Positions 8,652 through 17,370 of a DNA stretch of 64,000 nt are shown one piece after another. The notes below the pieces were generated by a model. That model saw only the letters and a list, made by a program, of their open reading frames with translations, did not search any database and was not told the DNA's origin. The stretch spans positions 4,526,001 to 4,590,000 of the forward strand of contig NZ_JQNA01000002.1 in the NCBI RefSeq assembly GCF_000745015.1, given 5' to 3'. This DNA comes from Burkholderia sp. 9120 (lineage in GTDB: Bacteria; Pseudomonadota; Gammaproteobacteria; Burkholderiales; Burkholderiaceae). Position 1 is the first letter of the stretch. Every line of letters starts with the position of its first letter. The position numbers and the translations under genes are program-made.

Positions 8652-9272
8652 CTACATTGCCTTCCATTCACGTCGCAACAAACCGTAAAGCGCGCTATCC
8701 GTGAGCACGCCGTTCACGACGCAACTTTCGCGGAGATGGCCTTCCTTGGTGAACCCTATACGCTCCAGGCTCCTCGCAGAGTTTATGTTTCGAGGATCGA
8801 TGTCGGCCTCGACCCGGTTGAGGTCGAGTTCCGAGAATCCGTAATTCAGAAGCGCAACGAGCGCCTCGTGCATGTAGCCTCGGCCCCATGCGTCTGAGAC
8901 AAGGCCGTAGCCGACTTCGGCGCTTCGACATTCCTTATTCCAGTCAAACAGTGTGCATATCCCAATCAGAGCTTCGTCTTCAATGCGCTCAACGCCGAGT
9001 CGAATGCGCTCATTGGCTGCCATGGCCTTGATATCCCGATTGATCATCGCGTGGGCTTGATCGATCGAATCCCACAGCGGAGTGGTGCCAAACTGCATGA
9101 AATTCTGATCGGAGAAAATAGCTAGCACGGATGGTGCATCGCGATCTCGGAGCGGCCGGAGCAGCAACCTGTTCGTTTGCAACGTGATCTCACTGAACGC
9201 CGGCGAATTGCGACTGGAGGCGAACGCAGCGCCCCGCGACGCGGCTGGTTCTATCGGATTTTCAAGCGTCAT
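8652..9272 (-). CDS. GNAT acetyltransferase, RimJ/RimL-like
   Basis: A 206-residue acetyltransferase of the RimJ/RimL type (Acetyltransf_3). It begins its domain with LQTNRLLLRPLRDRDAPS and has a motif A region SDAWGRGYMHEALVALLNYGF followed by DPRNINSARSLERIGF. The ATG at 9272 is chosen because the domain begins 30 residues later; the frame could also start at 9368 or 9356, which adds an atypical Cys/Arg-rich leader. Relatives acetylate ribosomal protein N-termini or small amines; the substrate here is unknown. A second GNAT lies directly upstream on the same strand. Confidence 0.83.
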   Translation of the reverse strand: MTLENPIEPAASRGAAFASSRNSPAFSEITLQTNRLLLRPLRDRDAPSVLAIFSDQNFMQFGTTPLWDSIDQAHAMINRDIKAMAANERIRLGVERIEDEALIGICTLFDWNKECRSAEVGYGLVSDAWGRGYMHEALVALLNYGFSELDLNRVEADIDPRNINSARSLERIGFTKEGHLRESCVVNGVLTDSALYGLLRREWKAM

Positions 9273-9380
9273 TTCAATGTGTGATTCGTCCACTTTCTGG
9301 ATTGACAGGCAGAAGGCCTGGAGGCTGGCGCAACGGCTCGATACCGCGAAATCCATCCGCTTGTGCAAAATATGCGAGAG

Positions 9381-9959
9381 CTAATTCGGACGTAGCACCG
9401 AATAGCGGACACTGACCGTCCCCTCATGAACCACCTCCCCGCGACGTATCAACCCGATCTTCTCAGCGACCCGCATCGAACTAACATTCCTTGCATCGAT
9501 CTCAGCCACAACTTCGAGTAGTTCCAGCGTTGCGAACGCATGCTGAAGCACCGGCCGAGCGGCTTCCGTCGCGATACCGGAGCCCCAAACTTTTCGTGGC
9601 AAGCGCCATCCGATTTCAATCTCGGATCCTGACGCATCGGTGGGAATCAAAAGAACCCACCCTAAAAAGTCGGTCGGGTCAGCTCGAGATCTGATCGTCC
9701 AATAACCCATCCCCGCCGGGTAGCTGGCGAGCGTGCGCGACTCGACGAACGCCCGGTGTTTCAGACGATCCCCCCATGGACCTACGACGAAGCGCGTCAC
9801 CTCTGGATCATTATCCATGGCGAGACAGTCGTCTGTGTCAGCCAGCGTGCGTGGCCGCAGAATCAGGCGTTGAGTTTCGAATACAGGCTGCAACCGTGCT
9901 CTCCTGACCAGTACTGCGCTCACCCGAGGGATTCGAGGCGTTTCAGCTTCTGCAGACAT
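9381..9959 (-). CDS. GNAT acetyltransferase, RimJ/RimL-like
   Basis: A 192-residue GNAT with FETQRLILRPRTLADTDD at its front, KVWGSGIATEAARPVLQHAF as motif A, and DARNVSSMRVAEKIGL as motif B. It resembles the gene just downstream in general plan but is clearly diverged from it. Its start overlaps by 40 bp the 3' end of a broken GNAT gene upstream, a hint that the two were once translationally coupled. Confidence 0.85.
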   Translation of the reverse strand: MSAEAETPRIPRVSAVLVRRARLQPVFETQRLILRPRTLADTDDCLAMDNDPEVTRFVVGPWGDRLKHRAFVESRTLASYPAGMGYWTIRSRADPTDFLGWVLLIPTDASGSEIEIGWRLPRKVWGSGIATEAARPVLQHAFATLELLEVVAEIDARNVSSMRVAEKIGLIRRGEVVHEGTVSVRYSVLRPN

Positions 9960-10175
9960 GGGTTAGATAGATCCCAAAGCTCTGGGAAGACTTCGATCGG
10001 TACGAAACCCATCCGCTCGTAATATGCACGCATTTGAGCATAGTGTAGGTTGGGAGTTGTAGTCGCGATACTCTTGACCTTAAAAAATCAGCCGCCTTGT
10101 GCGACGAGCGAGTTTTCCGCACGAGAAAGAATCTGTGCTGCAATTCCCTTATTGCGCACCGTCGCACGTGTGCAC
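9920..10175 (-). pseudogene. Broken GNAT acetyltransferase, C-terminal part
   Basis: On the minus strand one frame gives a GNAT core: motif A appears as VRNKGIAAQILSRAE, followed by VAQGG, a TGA stop (10088-10090), then FFKVKSIATTTPNLHYAQ and RAYYERMGFVPIEVFPELWD, and the natural stop at 9920. The reading frame on both sides of the TGA is the same, so a single nonsense codon interrupts the gene. I see no intact N-terminal half upstream of about 10175. It precedes and overlaps the intact GNAT at 9381-9959. Confidence 0.65.
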
Positions 10176-10279
10176 CTTCGCTGAACGCATGGCGACAACT
10201 TCGCAGAAAATCGACATAATGCGCCCGCGTGGAATGCACGCCGAAGCACAATCGCAAAAGAAGGGATCCTCGTAGCACT

Positions 10280-11056
10280 ATGAAATCTCGTCTGAAAGCA
10301 TATCTTGCCATCGGAGCTCTTGCCGGCTTCCTGGCCGCGCCATGTGGCTCAGCATCACAACGAGCGGAGCCCGCCCTCAAGACCGTTGAGTCCTCTCGAC
10401 CGCCGTATGTCGCCAGAATCGCAGGCACTGCGCTGATTTCGATTGCATTGCCACCGAAGCTATTACGGCTGGACATGAATGCCGAGAATTCGATCGCGTC
10501 CGAAACCGGAGATTTCAAACCGGCACGCTATTCATTTCCTGACGCGGCTGTTCCGCAATCGGTTCTCCGTGACCTGACCAGAATCTATAGTTACGATCGT
10601 CGACGAGACGTTCCGATTGTCTCTTCCGGAGGCGACTGGGTCATTGCGGAATATTTCGTGGCGGGCTCTCATGTCCCCATGTCACGATACCGATTGCTGG
10701 GCAAGCAGGTCCAGCGTCAGGAACAACTGGACCGGACCGGACGAACGACCCGGATCATCGCGATTGGCTGGGCCCGCTCGTCCGCGGCGGAAGATGACGA
10801 GACGGCAGACATGTCAAAGCTCGGCGAACATCCTGTTTGGATTCGAGTATTCAAGGTGTCTCCCGCAGGAAAAAAGTCACTCGTTGCATTGGCCTGGCGA
10901 CGGCAGGGTTTCACCGCTGCGCCCGCGATCTATGACGAACCGGACGACAAGTCACTCATGTTTGGTCTACCGGATGGCACAGTAAAGTGGCATACCAAAG
11001 CCGAATTCTTGAAAGCACAGGATATCGATCTCAACGCGAGAAGATTGTCGGGATGA
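10280..11056 (+). CDS. Secreted protein of unknown function
   Basis: A 258-residue protein with a signal-peptide-like N-terminus (K-S-R-L-K, then AYLAIGALAGFLAAPCGSAS). A cysteine at the end of the hydrophobic stretch (APCGSA) raises the possibility of a lipoprotein, though the lipobox is poor. The mature part alternates predicted beta strands (WVIAEYFVAGS, PVWIRVFKVSP) with no motif I recognise. It is the only plus-strand gene inside a run of minus-strand acetyltransferases. Confidence 0.65.
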   Translation: MKSRLKAYLAIGALAGFLAAPCGSASQRAEPALKTVESSRPPYVARIAGTALISIALPPKLLRLDMNAENSIASETGDFKPARYSFPDAAVPQSVLRDLTRIYSYDRRRDVPIVSSGGDWVIAEYFVAGSHVPMSRYRLLGKQVQRQEQLDRTGRTTRIIAIGWARSSAAEDDETADMSKLGEHPVWIRVFKVSPAGKKSLVALAWRRQGFTAAPAIYDEPDDKSLMFGLPDGTVKWHTKAEFLKAQDIDLNARRLSG

Positions 11057-11315
11057 GTCGTATCAACAGCAAAGTCGCCGGCAGATTTTTGATCAACAGG
11101 TGCCATGCGTAACGCACCAATAATGTGGACTAGCCGCTGCAGTCGTTCTGATCGCTTTGCCATGTCCGCACAGTTCACCAAACCGCTTGTCATCAGGTTG
11201 ACCATCCACGCCATGCGCTCGAATGGGTCTTCCTGACCGAACCAAGACGAACGCCAAGCCTCCTGGGTTCGCCTCCCTATTCACCCGCCCTCTCCAAAGC
11301 AGACGCTCCAACCGC
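11057..11315. other. Gene-free gap of about 260 bp
   Basis: Only short, unconvincing frames occur here on either strand. I see no hairpin terminator or direct repeat between the convergent neighbours. Confidence 0.4.
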
Positions 11316-11798
11316 TCAACCGAGGGCGCAAAACCGATACGTTATAAAATGCTCATCGGTTTCCACTGCCCGGAAACCCAGCCCCTCATAAAAACGCATC
11401 GCCCCTTGATTGCACAAAAAACATGACAACGTCAACGGCCGACTCGACCTCGACGCGTCTGACATTAACGTTCGCATGACCTCTCGACCGATCCCCCGAC
11501 TGCGATATTCTGGCCGCAGAAGCAACAGCGACAAATGAACTTCTCCGACGTCATCCTTTAGCGCAACATACCCTACGTCTGCCGAACCCAGCGTGACCGC
11601 AATGAACTCAGGATCACGATACGACTGATTGAATCGATCTTTCTGGAAGTTCTCGTCCCAGCCGAATGTCTGATCGATATGTTCGTGAAGCGACACTTTG
11701 TAGAGTGCGAATAGCGCTTGCCTATCGACAACACCCTCGGCCATCGGGCGCAATCCAATTGCGCTGGCGTTAGAGCCAGGCAGCGGTGTGGTATTCAT
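11316..11798 (-). CDS. GNAT family N-acetyltransferase
   Basis: A 160-residue GNAT. Motif A reads LLLLRPEYRSRGIGREVMRTL and motif B reads NQGAMRFYEGLGFRAVETD. The preceding GEVHLSL strand is typical. It is of the single-domain, small-molecule or peptide type. The neighbouring gene upstream is another GNAT of a different subfamily, separated by about 130 bp, so the two may or may not be cotranscribed. Confidence 0.85.
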   Translation of the reverse strand: MNTTPLPGSNASAIGLRPMAEGVVDRQALFALYKVSLHEHIDQTFGWDENFQKDRFNQSYRDPEFIAVTLGSADVGYVALKDDVGEVHLSLLLLRPEYRSRGIGREVMRTLMSDASRSSRPLTLSCFLCNQGAMRFYEGLGFRAVETDEHFITYRFCALG

Positions 11799-11929
11799 CG
11801 TGCAGATCAGCTAAATATGTGCGAGGAAGTCAATCTAAAATCATCCGGCGAGCCTCCCATCGCCGTCTTGACAGGCGACGCCGTTAAAGTCAGTTTGCCA
11901 AAACCGCTGTAACCGGAAGGAGGTCATCG

Positions 11930-12514
11930 TTACCTCCGCGTCTCACGCTGGTGGCCTAACCCACCACCTCCCGGCACAGCGTACGAATAGTGATACTCAT
12001 CACTAACTGCACCTTTGAACTCGTCGGCGTGAGGCACTAACCGGGTTCGTAAGAAACCGAGCGTCTCGATCAATGCGATTGAAGCCGCATTCCGGGTGTC
12101 GATCTCTGCGTCCACGCGAGCCAGTCGAAAACCTGCGACGACTTCCGCTATCGATGCGCGAATCGCCTCGCTTGCAACTCCCTGTCGGCGATGCGCCGCA
12201 AACACGAAATAGGCGACAAGGGCGCGCTGCTCAAGAGGCTTGACCGTGAATTGTATGTAACCGAGAAATTCCCGCGTCGCTGCCGAGCTTATTACCCAGT
12301 TGAGCCATGCCTCCTGGCCATCCGGCGATCGACGGCGTTCCAGGCGTCGATATCGTTCCTCGAGAGCCGCCACGTCCTGGTAAGGTATATCTGGCGTGAA
12401 ATCGTAGCTGGGCACATCGCTCAGTCCGGCGAACATTTCTGCGGCATGGTTGGCCTTCAGCGGAAGCAGGATCAACCGCTCCGTTTTGATAAGCTTTTCG
12501 TCAAGTTGATCCAT
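11930..12514 (-). CDS. GNAT acetyltransferase, RimJ/RimL-like
   Basis: A 194-residue RimJ/RimL-type acetyltransferase: IKTERLILLPLKANHAAEMF at the front, AHRRQGVASEAIRASIAEVV as motif A, and DTRNAASIALIETLGFLRTR as motif B. The ATG at 12514 is preferred because AGAGAAAAAAG precedes it and the domain starts ten residues later; the frame extends to 12583 with unlikely sequence. It lies upstream of another GNAT on the same strand. Confidence 0.83.
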   Translation of the reverse strand: MDQLDEKLIKTERLILLPLKANHAAEMFAGLSDVPSYDFTPDIPYQDVAALEERYRRLERRRSPDGQEAWLNWVISSAATREFLGYIQFTVKPLEQRALVAYFVFAAHRRQGVASEAIRASIAEVVAGFRLARVDAEIDTRNAASIALIETLGFLRTRLVPHADEFKGAVSDEYHYSYAVPGGGGLGHQRETRR

Positions 12515-12589
12515 GCGCTTTTTTCTCTTGTGCTCTGCCAAGGACCATGGCCTCACCTGGACCGACACGAAACATGTCGCCACAAAAAA

Positions 12590-12805
12590 TCACTTCACAC
12601 GAACCCACGACCCCCAATCCCCCCGGAGCTTTACAACATAGGTACATGCCACCCAAATAAAGAAAACAGCGAGCGTCACTCCACCAGCACGATCAAAAAG
12701 CGTTGCATACTCCGGCGCTGCCCCCGAAGCAATCCAGAGACCGGCGAGGCTAAACACCGCAGACCCTGTTAAACCACAAATCGAATGCAGCGTACTTTTT
12801 GTCAT
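12590..12805 (-). CDS. Small membrane protein, two helices
   Basis: From the ATG at 12805 this is a 71-residue protein with two hydrophobic segments (about residues 8-26 and 39-59: SAVFSLAGLWIASG and VTLAVFFIWVACTYVV) and a basic tail, KLRGDWGSWVRVK. Its composition is that of an inner-membrane protein and not a shadow frame. An earlier ATG at 12859 would add 18 residues. It is not assignable to a family; it sits 75 bp upstream of the GNAT at 11930. Confidence 0.5.
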   Translation of the reverse strand: MTKSTLHSICGLTGSAVFSLAGLWIASGAAPEYATLFDRAGGVTLAVFFIWVACTYVVKLRGDWGSWVRVK

Positions 12806-13064
12806 CTGAATTTCAACCTGTGAAAGAAAGTTCACCCGCCGAACCGTGCATTTAATCAACGGTACAGGTGCGTCTCACCCAGTCCCTGAGTGGAACCATG
12901 CCGGCGTCATATATGCGTTATGAATTCCCGAATTATTCCGGGAACCTCGTCGATCTATCTGACCGGACCGAATTGTCGGCATTTCTGGGCCGCTTGTCGA
13001 GTGCCCGTAAATAGCCAAGCCAGAAAGCTCAATCAAACCGCGAGCGGGCCAACACGCCGACGTT

Positions 13065-13523
13065 TCAGAATATGCGAAACAGGTCGTCTTTCGGATACGG
13101 CAGCGCCAGTTCCGGCATTTCATTCCTTTTGAAATACCGAATTGACTTTGTTTCAGAATCGAAAGGCACGCCGGAACCACCAACGATCTTGCATTGAAAC
13201 AACGTCACGACATACTCAACCTGGTCGCCATTAGGGTAGGCGTATCGAAACGCATGCCCACCAAAGACACCGAGAATGGCGTGGATGCGAACGGCATATC
13301 CCGTCTCCTCCATGACCTCCCGAATGATGGCTTCCTGCGGACTTTCTCCCAATTCGATTCCGCCAGCCGGCAGGCTCCAGGCTTCACCGGAGGACTTTTC
13401 CTGAAGGAGCAGTTCTCCTTCCTCGTTATGAATCACTGCCGCAACGGAGGGACTCAAAATCAGTTCGTTGCCAACCTTTCTCCGCAGCCAGCTCATATAG
13501 CTTTCGTTATCGAAAAACGGCAT
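13065..13523 (-). CDS. Nudix hydrolase
   Basis: A 152-residue Nudix-family pyrophosphohydrolase with a complete Nudix box at residues 54-76: G54, E60, then R68-E-V-M-E72-E73-T-G75. These residues bind the metal and catalyse cleavage of a nucleoside diphosphate linked to another moiety. The sequence before it (SVAAVIHNEEGELLLQEKSSGEAWSLPAGG) is also typical. The substrate cannot be read from the sequence; the family includes mutator-type cleansing enzymes and cofactor hydrolases. It closes the lower-GC stretch that begins near 6.8 kb. Confidence 0.9.
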   Translation of the reverse strand: MPFFDNESYMSWLRRKVGNELILSPSVAAVIHNEEGELLLQEKSSGEAWSLPAGGIELGESPQEAIIREVMEETGYAVRIHAILGVFGGHAFRYAYPNGDQVEYVVTLFQCKIVGGSGVPFDSETKSIRYFKRNEMPELALPYPKDDLFRIF

Positions 13524-13600
13524 GCCCCTAAACCCTCGAAAAGTTCTTATCGGCCGATAGTCAGCAACTCACACGCATCCACCTGGGCGGCATCGTCCCC

Positions 13601-15403
13601 TCACGCGAACCCCACCTGATCGCGCACCACCCCACCCTGCCCCTGATGCTCACCAAACTGCAACGCGGCAAGCTGCGCATACAGCGGCGAGCTAAGCAGA
13701 AGATCGGCATGCCGCCCCTGCGCGACGATACGACCTTGCTCAAGCACAATAATCCGGTCCGCTTGCTGCACCGTCGCAAGACGGTGCGCGATAACCAGTG
13801 TCGTGCGATTCTGCGCGGCGTTATCCAGCGCCGTTTGCACGAGCCTTTCGCTCGCGGCGTCGAGCGCACTGGTCGCTTCGTCCAGCAGCAAAATCGGCGG
13901 GTTCTTCAGAATCGCGCGCGCGATCGCAATGCGTTGACGCTGTCCACCCGACAAGCGCACGCCGCGTTCGCCGAGAAACGTGTCGTAGCCTTCCGGCAGT
14001 TCTTCAATAAATCTCGCCGCCGCAGCCATGTCGGCCGCGCGCTGTACTTCCGCGAGCGTGGCGTCGGGCGCCCCGTAGCGAATGTTGTCGAGCACGCTGC
14101 CCGAAAAGATCACCGACTCCTGCAGCACGACCCCGATGGCCCTGCGCAACTCGACGAGCGGCACCTGTTGCGTCGGAACGCCGTTGATCAGAATGCTGCC
14201 GGTCTGCGGATCGTAAAAACGCAACAGCAGTTGAAACAGCGTGGTTTTGCCGGCGCCGGAGGGTCCAACCAACGCAACATGCTCGCCGGCGCGGACATCG
14301 AGTGAAAGACCGGAAAGCGCGGCAATGCCCGGACGCGACGGATACGAAAAGCCAATGTTCTCGAACCGGATACCGTCGCCACGCGCAGGCAACGGAACCG
14401 TGGTCTGCGCCTCCACCACCGGCGAGCGTGCCGCCAGCAATTGCAGCAGACGTTCGGTCGCGCCGGCCGCCCGCTGCAGATCGCCCCACACTTCGGCGAC
14501 AGCGCCAACCGCGCCGGCCGTGAACACCGCGTAAAGAATGAACTGGGACAATTGACCCGCCGTCATCCGCCCGGCCAGTACGGCTTGCGCGCCGAGCCAC
14601 AACACGAAAACGATCGCCGTGAACACCAGCACGATCACGACCGCGGTCAACCACGCACGCGCCCGAATCCGCGTCAGGGCGGTCTCGAAGGCCGTCTCCA
14701 CGGCACCGGCAAAACGCCGCGCCTCGTACGGGCCTTGCGTGTACGACTGCACGGTCGGCATCGCATTGAGCACCTCGCCGGCCAGCGCGCTGGCGCCCGC
14801 CACCTTGTCCTGGCTGGCGCGCGAGAGCCGCCGCACGCGTCGACCGAAAATAACGATGGGCGCCACCACCACGATCAGCGTCGCGATGATGTAACCGGAC
14901 AGCACCGGACTGGTCACGGCCAACATCGCCACGCCGCCGGTCAGCAAAAAGAAGTTGCGCAAGCCCAGCGACAGGCTGGTGCCCACCACGGTCTGGATCA
15001 ACGTGGTGTCCGTGGTGAGTCTCGACAGCACCTCGCCGGTCTGCGTGGTCTCGAAGAATTGCGGGCTCATCTCGAGCACATGGTCGTAGACCGCGCGCCG
15101 CAAGTCGGCCGTAACGCGCTCGCCCAGCCACGACACGAGGTAAAAACGCAGCGCCGTGGCGCCGGCGAGCACCAGCGACACGCCAAACAGCGCGAGGAAA
15201 TAGCGATCGATATGCGTGCGGTCGCCCGCGGCGAAGCCATGATCGATCAGATATTTGAACGCCACGGGCAACAGCAGGGTCGCGCCCGCCGACGTCACCA
15301 GCGCGAGGAACGCCAACGCCCAGCGCCCCGCATAGGGCCGCAGGAAGGGCAACAGCGAGAACAGCGGACCGATACGGACCGGGCGCGCGACAGCGTCTGA
15401 CAT
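13601..15403 (-). CDS. ABC exporter half-transporter, MsbA-like
   Basis: From the ATG at 15403 it has 600 residues: an N-terminal six-helix exporter domain (about residues 20-320) and a C-terminal ATPase. Walker A is GPSGAGKTT near 378, the signature is LSGGQRQRIAIARA near 481, Walker B is ILLLDEATSALD near 500, and the H-loop is AHRL. The plan is that of a homodimeric MsbA/LmrA-type exporter of lipids or drugs. The ATG at 15403 is preferred over 15436 for its fit to the family start. It is divergent from the organosulfur cluster and probably unrelated to it. Confidence 0.9.
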   Translation of the reverse strand: MSDAVARPVRIGPLFSLLPFLRPYAGRWALAFLALVTSAGATLLLPVAFKYLIDHGFAAGDRTHIDRYFLALFGVSLVLAGATALRFYLVSWLGERVTADLRRAVYDHVLEMSPQFFETTQTGEVLSRLTTDTTLIQTVVGTSLSLGLRNFFLLTGGVAMLAVTSPVLSGYIIATLIVVVAPIVIFGRRVRRLSRASQDKVAGASALAGEVLNAMPTVQSYTQGPYEARRFAGAVETAFETALTRIRARAWLTAVVIVLVFTAIVFVLWLGAQAVLAGRMTAGQLSQFILYAVFTAGAVGAVAEVWGDLQRAAGATERLLQLLAARSPVVEAQTTVPLPARGDGIRFENIGFSYPSRPGIAALSGLSLDVRAGEHVALVGPSGAGKTTLFQLLLRFYDPQTGSILINGVPTQQVPLVELRRAIGVVLQESVIFSGSVLDNIRYGAPDATLAEVQRAADMAAAARFIEELPEGYDTFLGERGVRLSGGQRQRIAIARAILKNPPILLLDEATSALDAASERLVQTALDNAAQNRTTLVIAHRLATVQQADRIIVLEQGRIVAQGRHADLLLSSPLYAQLAALQFGEHQGQGGVVRDQVGFA

Positions 15404-15755
15404 GAGGGTTCCCAAGCGGATCGAAGAAGAAATCATCCGATTGTGCCAGCACCGATGAACCCGTTGCGAACTCCGCTGACAGACACGTCGCCCTCACCGC
15501 AGCGAACGGCTCATCACCCGGCAGCAATCGCCAACGGCAAGCTATGCGTCATAACTAAAAAGCAAAGCATAAATGAGTGTTTGTCGCCGCCCTATCCGCC
15601 GGTCTTTAATAACAAACTCGCCGTCGCGAGGCAGCGTCTTGGCGGATCGGTTCGCTATCCGGATCGCTGGGCAACACGTATCCGCCCTGAGGTGGTTCGA
15701 CCTGTGCTGACTCCTTCCCGGAGCAGTCCTTTTTCCTCGCTAATCTGGAATCGGC
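15404..15755. other. Intergenic region upstream of the organosulfur operon
   Basis: This 350-bp gap between divergent genes carries no credible gene. It contains an AT-rich patch around 15549-15580 (ATAACTAAAAAGCAAAGC) that contrasts with the GC-rich flanks. Such a patch is a candidate promoter and sulfur-regulator (CysB or SsuR type) region for the SsuCBA-like operon, but no defined site can be named. Confidence 0.4.
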
Positions 15756-16595
15756 ATGGCTGACGTCACTTATTCCCGCAACGGCTATGTTGCTTCGACC
15801 CGGTTGTACCTTGGGATTTCAAAAGGCACGCTCTACCGCTGGCTTTCGTGGCTGGTCCCCGTGCTCGTGCTGGTGCTTTGGCAGGTCGCCGCACAGGTCG
15901 GACTGATCGCCCCGCAGGTTCTGCCCGCTCCGAGCAGCGTCGCGGCCACCGCGCTGGAGCTGGCCAGAAGCGGCGAGCTCTTCGTTCACCTCGGCGTTTC
16001 GCTGTTGCGTGCCGCTACCGGCTTTGCAATCGGCGCAAGCGTCGGACTCGCGCTCGGCGTGCTGGTCGGCTTCTCGCCACTGGCGCAGGCGCTGCTGGAT
16101 CGCTCGGTCCAGATGGTGCGCGCGGTCCCGTTCCTCGCGATGCTGCCACTCGTCATCGTCTGGTTCGGCGTCGGCGAGGTGGCAAAAATCTTTCTGGTCG
16201 CGCTCGCGGTGATGTTCCCGATGTATATCAACACCATGCTCGGGATTCGCCAGATCGATCCGAAACTGATGGAGCTGGCGAAGGTGATCGGCCTCGACTG
16301 GACCGCGATCGTACGACGGATCGTTCTGCCCGGCGCGATGCCGTCGATCCTGACGGGCGTGCGCTATGCGCTCGCTCACGCGTGGCTCGCGCTCGTCATC
16401 GCCGAAACGCTCGCGACGACCAAAGGCATCGGCTTTCTGGCGATGGATGCCCGCGAATTCCTCCAGACCAATGTGATTCTGCTGACCATCGTCATCTACG
16501 CGATCATCGGCGTCGTGGCGGACGCGCTGGTGCGACTGCTCGAAGCGCATTACCTCTCATGGCACGCGAATTACGCGCGGGGAGCGCAGCCATGA
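15756..16595 (+). CDS. ssuC: ABC transporter permease, SsuC-like (sulfonate/taurine type)
   Basis: A 279-residue inner-membrane permease of the BPD_transp_1 family with about six helices. The cytoplasmic coupling loop, ELAKVIGLDWTAIVRRIVLP (about residues 173-193), carries the EAA motif that contacts the ATPase. The closest named families are the SsuC/TauC permeases for aliphatic sulfonates. Its stop overlaps the start of the ATPase gene (ATGA at 16592-16595), so the two are translationally coupled. Confidence 0.85.
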   Translation: MADVTYSRNGYVASTRLYLGISKGTLYRWLSWLVPVLVLVLWQVAAQVGLIAPQVLPAPSSVAATALELARSGELFVHLGVSLLRAATGFAIGASVGLALGVLVGFSPLAQALLDRSVQMVRAVPFLAMLPLVIVWFGVGEVAKIFLVALAVMFPMYINTMLGIRQIDPKLMELAKVIGLDWTAIVRRIVLPGAMPSILTGVRYALAHAWLALVIAETLATTKGIGFLAMDAREFLQTNVILLTIVIYAIIGVVADALVRLLEAHYLSWHANYARGAQP

Positions 16596-17335
16596 CCGTC
16601 ACGCTCGCCCACCCTTTGGATGCCGCGCTTCCGGCTTTCACCGAGCAACTGGTGAGCCGGTCGCCGCTCGCCGTCTCGGTGCGCGGCCTGCAGCGCCGCT
16701 ACGGCAAGCGTGTCGTGATCGATGCGCTGGATCTGGACATCCGCGAAGGTGAATTTATCGCGCTGCTCGGCGAGAGCGGCTGTGGCAAGACCACCTTGTT
16801 GCGGGCGCTGGCCGGGCTCGACCGGCCCGACGCCGGCCAGATTCGCGCGCCCGACCGCCCGTCCGTGGTGTTCCAGGAGCATCGGCTTTTGCCATGGGCA
16901 ACGCTGTGGGAGAACGTCGCGCTCGGTCATGAAACGACGGTCGGCCGTGCCGGTGCAGCGCGCGCATTGGCCGAAGTCGGGCTCGCAGGCCGCGAAAACG
17001 ACTGGCCGCGCAACCTGTCCGGCGGTCAGGCACAACGCGTGGCGCTGGCGCGTGGCCTCGTGCGCGATCCCGCCTTGCTGCTGCTCGACGAACCGTTCGC
17101 GGCGCTCGACGCCCTCACGCGAATCAAGATGCACGGACTCGTCAAGGAACTCGTCGCGCGCCATCACCCCGGCGTGCTGCTCGTGACGCACGACGTGGAC
17201 GAAGCGCTCACGCTCGCCGACACGATTCTGGTGATGCGGGCGGGACGCATTGCAGCGTCCTTCCAACCGAAAAACACTACGCCGCAGGCATTGCGGCCGA
17301 TTCTGCTCGAAGCACTCGGCGTTCAGTCTCACTGA
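16592..17335 (+). CDS. ssuB: ABC transporter ATPase, SsuB-like
   Basis: A 247-residue ATPase. Walker A is GESGCGKTT near 60-68, the Q-loop is VFQEHRLLPW, the signature is LSGGQAQRVALARG near 143, Walker B is LLLLDEPFAALD near 161, and the H-loop is VTHDVDEAL. The EHRLLPW form after the Q-loop is characteristic of the SsuB/TauB group. It powers the SsuC-like permease, with which it overlaps by 4 bp. A periplasmic binding protein follows 35 bp downstream. Confidence 0.88.
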   Translation: MTVTLAHPLDAALPAFTEQLVSRSPLAVSVRGLQRRYGKRVVIDALDLDIREGEFIALLGESGCGKTTLLRALAGLDRPDAGQIRAPDRPSVVFQEHRLLPWATLWENVALGHETTVGRAGAARALAEVGLAGRENDWPRNLSGGQAQRVALARGLVRDPALLLLDEPFAALDALTRIKMHGLVKELVARHHPGVLLVTHDVDEALTLADTILVMRAGRIAASFQPKNTTPQALRPILLEALGVQSH

Positions 17336-17370
17336 ACGCTCTTCCGCCTGACTCCAAGGACCTGACAAGA

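Noticed and set aside
12875..13183. A 102-codon minus-strand frame between the small membrane protein and the Nudix gene
   Set aside because: Overlaps the Nudix gene end out of frame and has no domain or start signal.
6735..13523. Integron cassette array
   Set aside because: The small resistance-like genes suggest cassettes, but several genes point different ways, the gaps lack attC-like RYYYAAC/GTTRRRY pairs, and there is no integrase.
14004..15527. A 507-codon open frame within the ABC exporter
   Set aside because: Same strand but another frame; Arg/Ala-rich shadow of a well-defined ABC gene.
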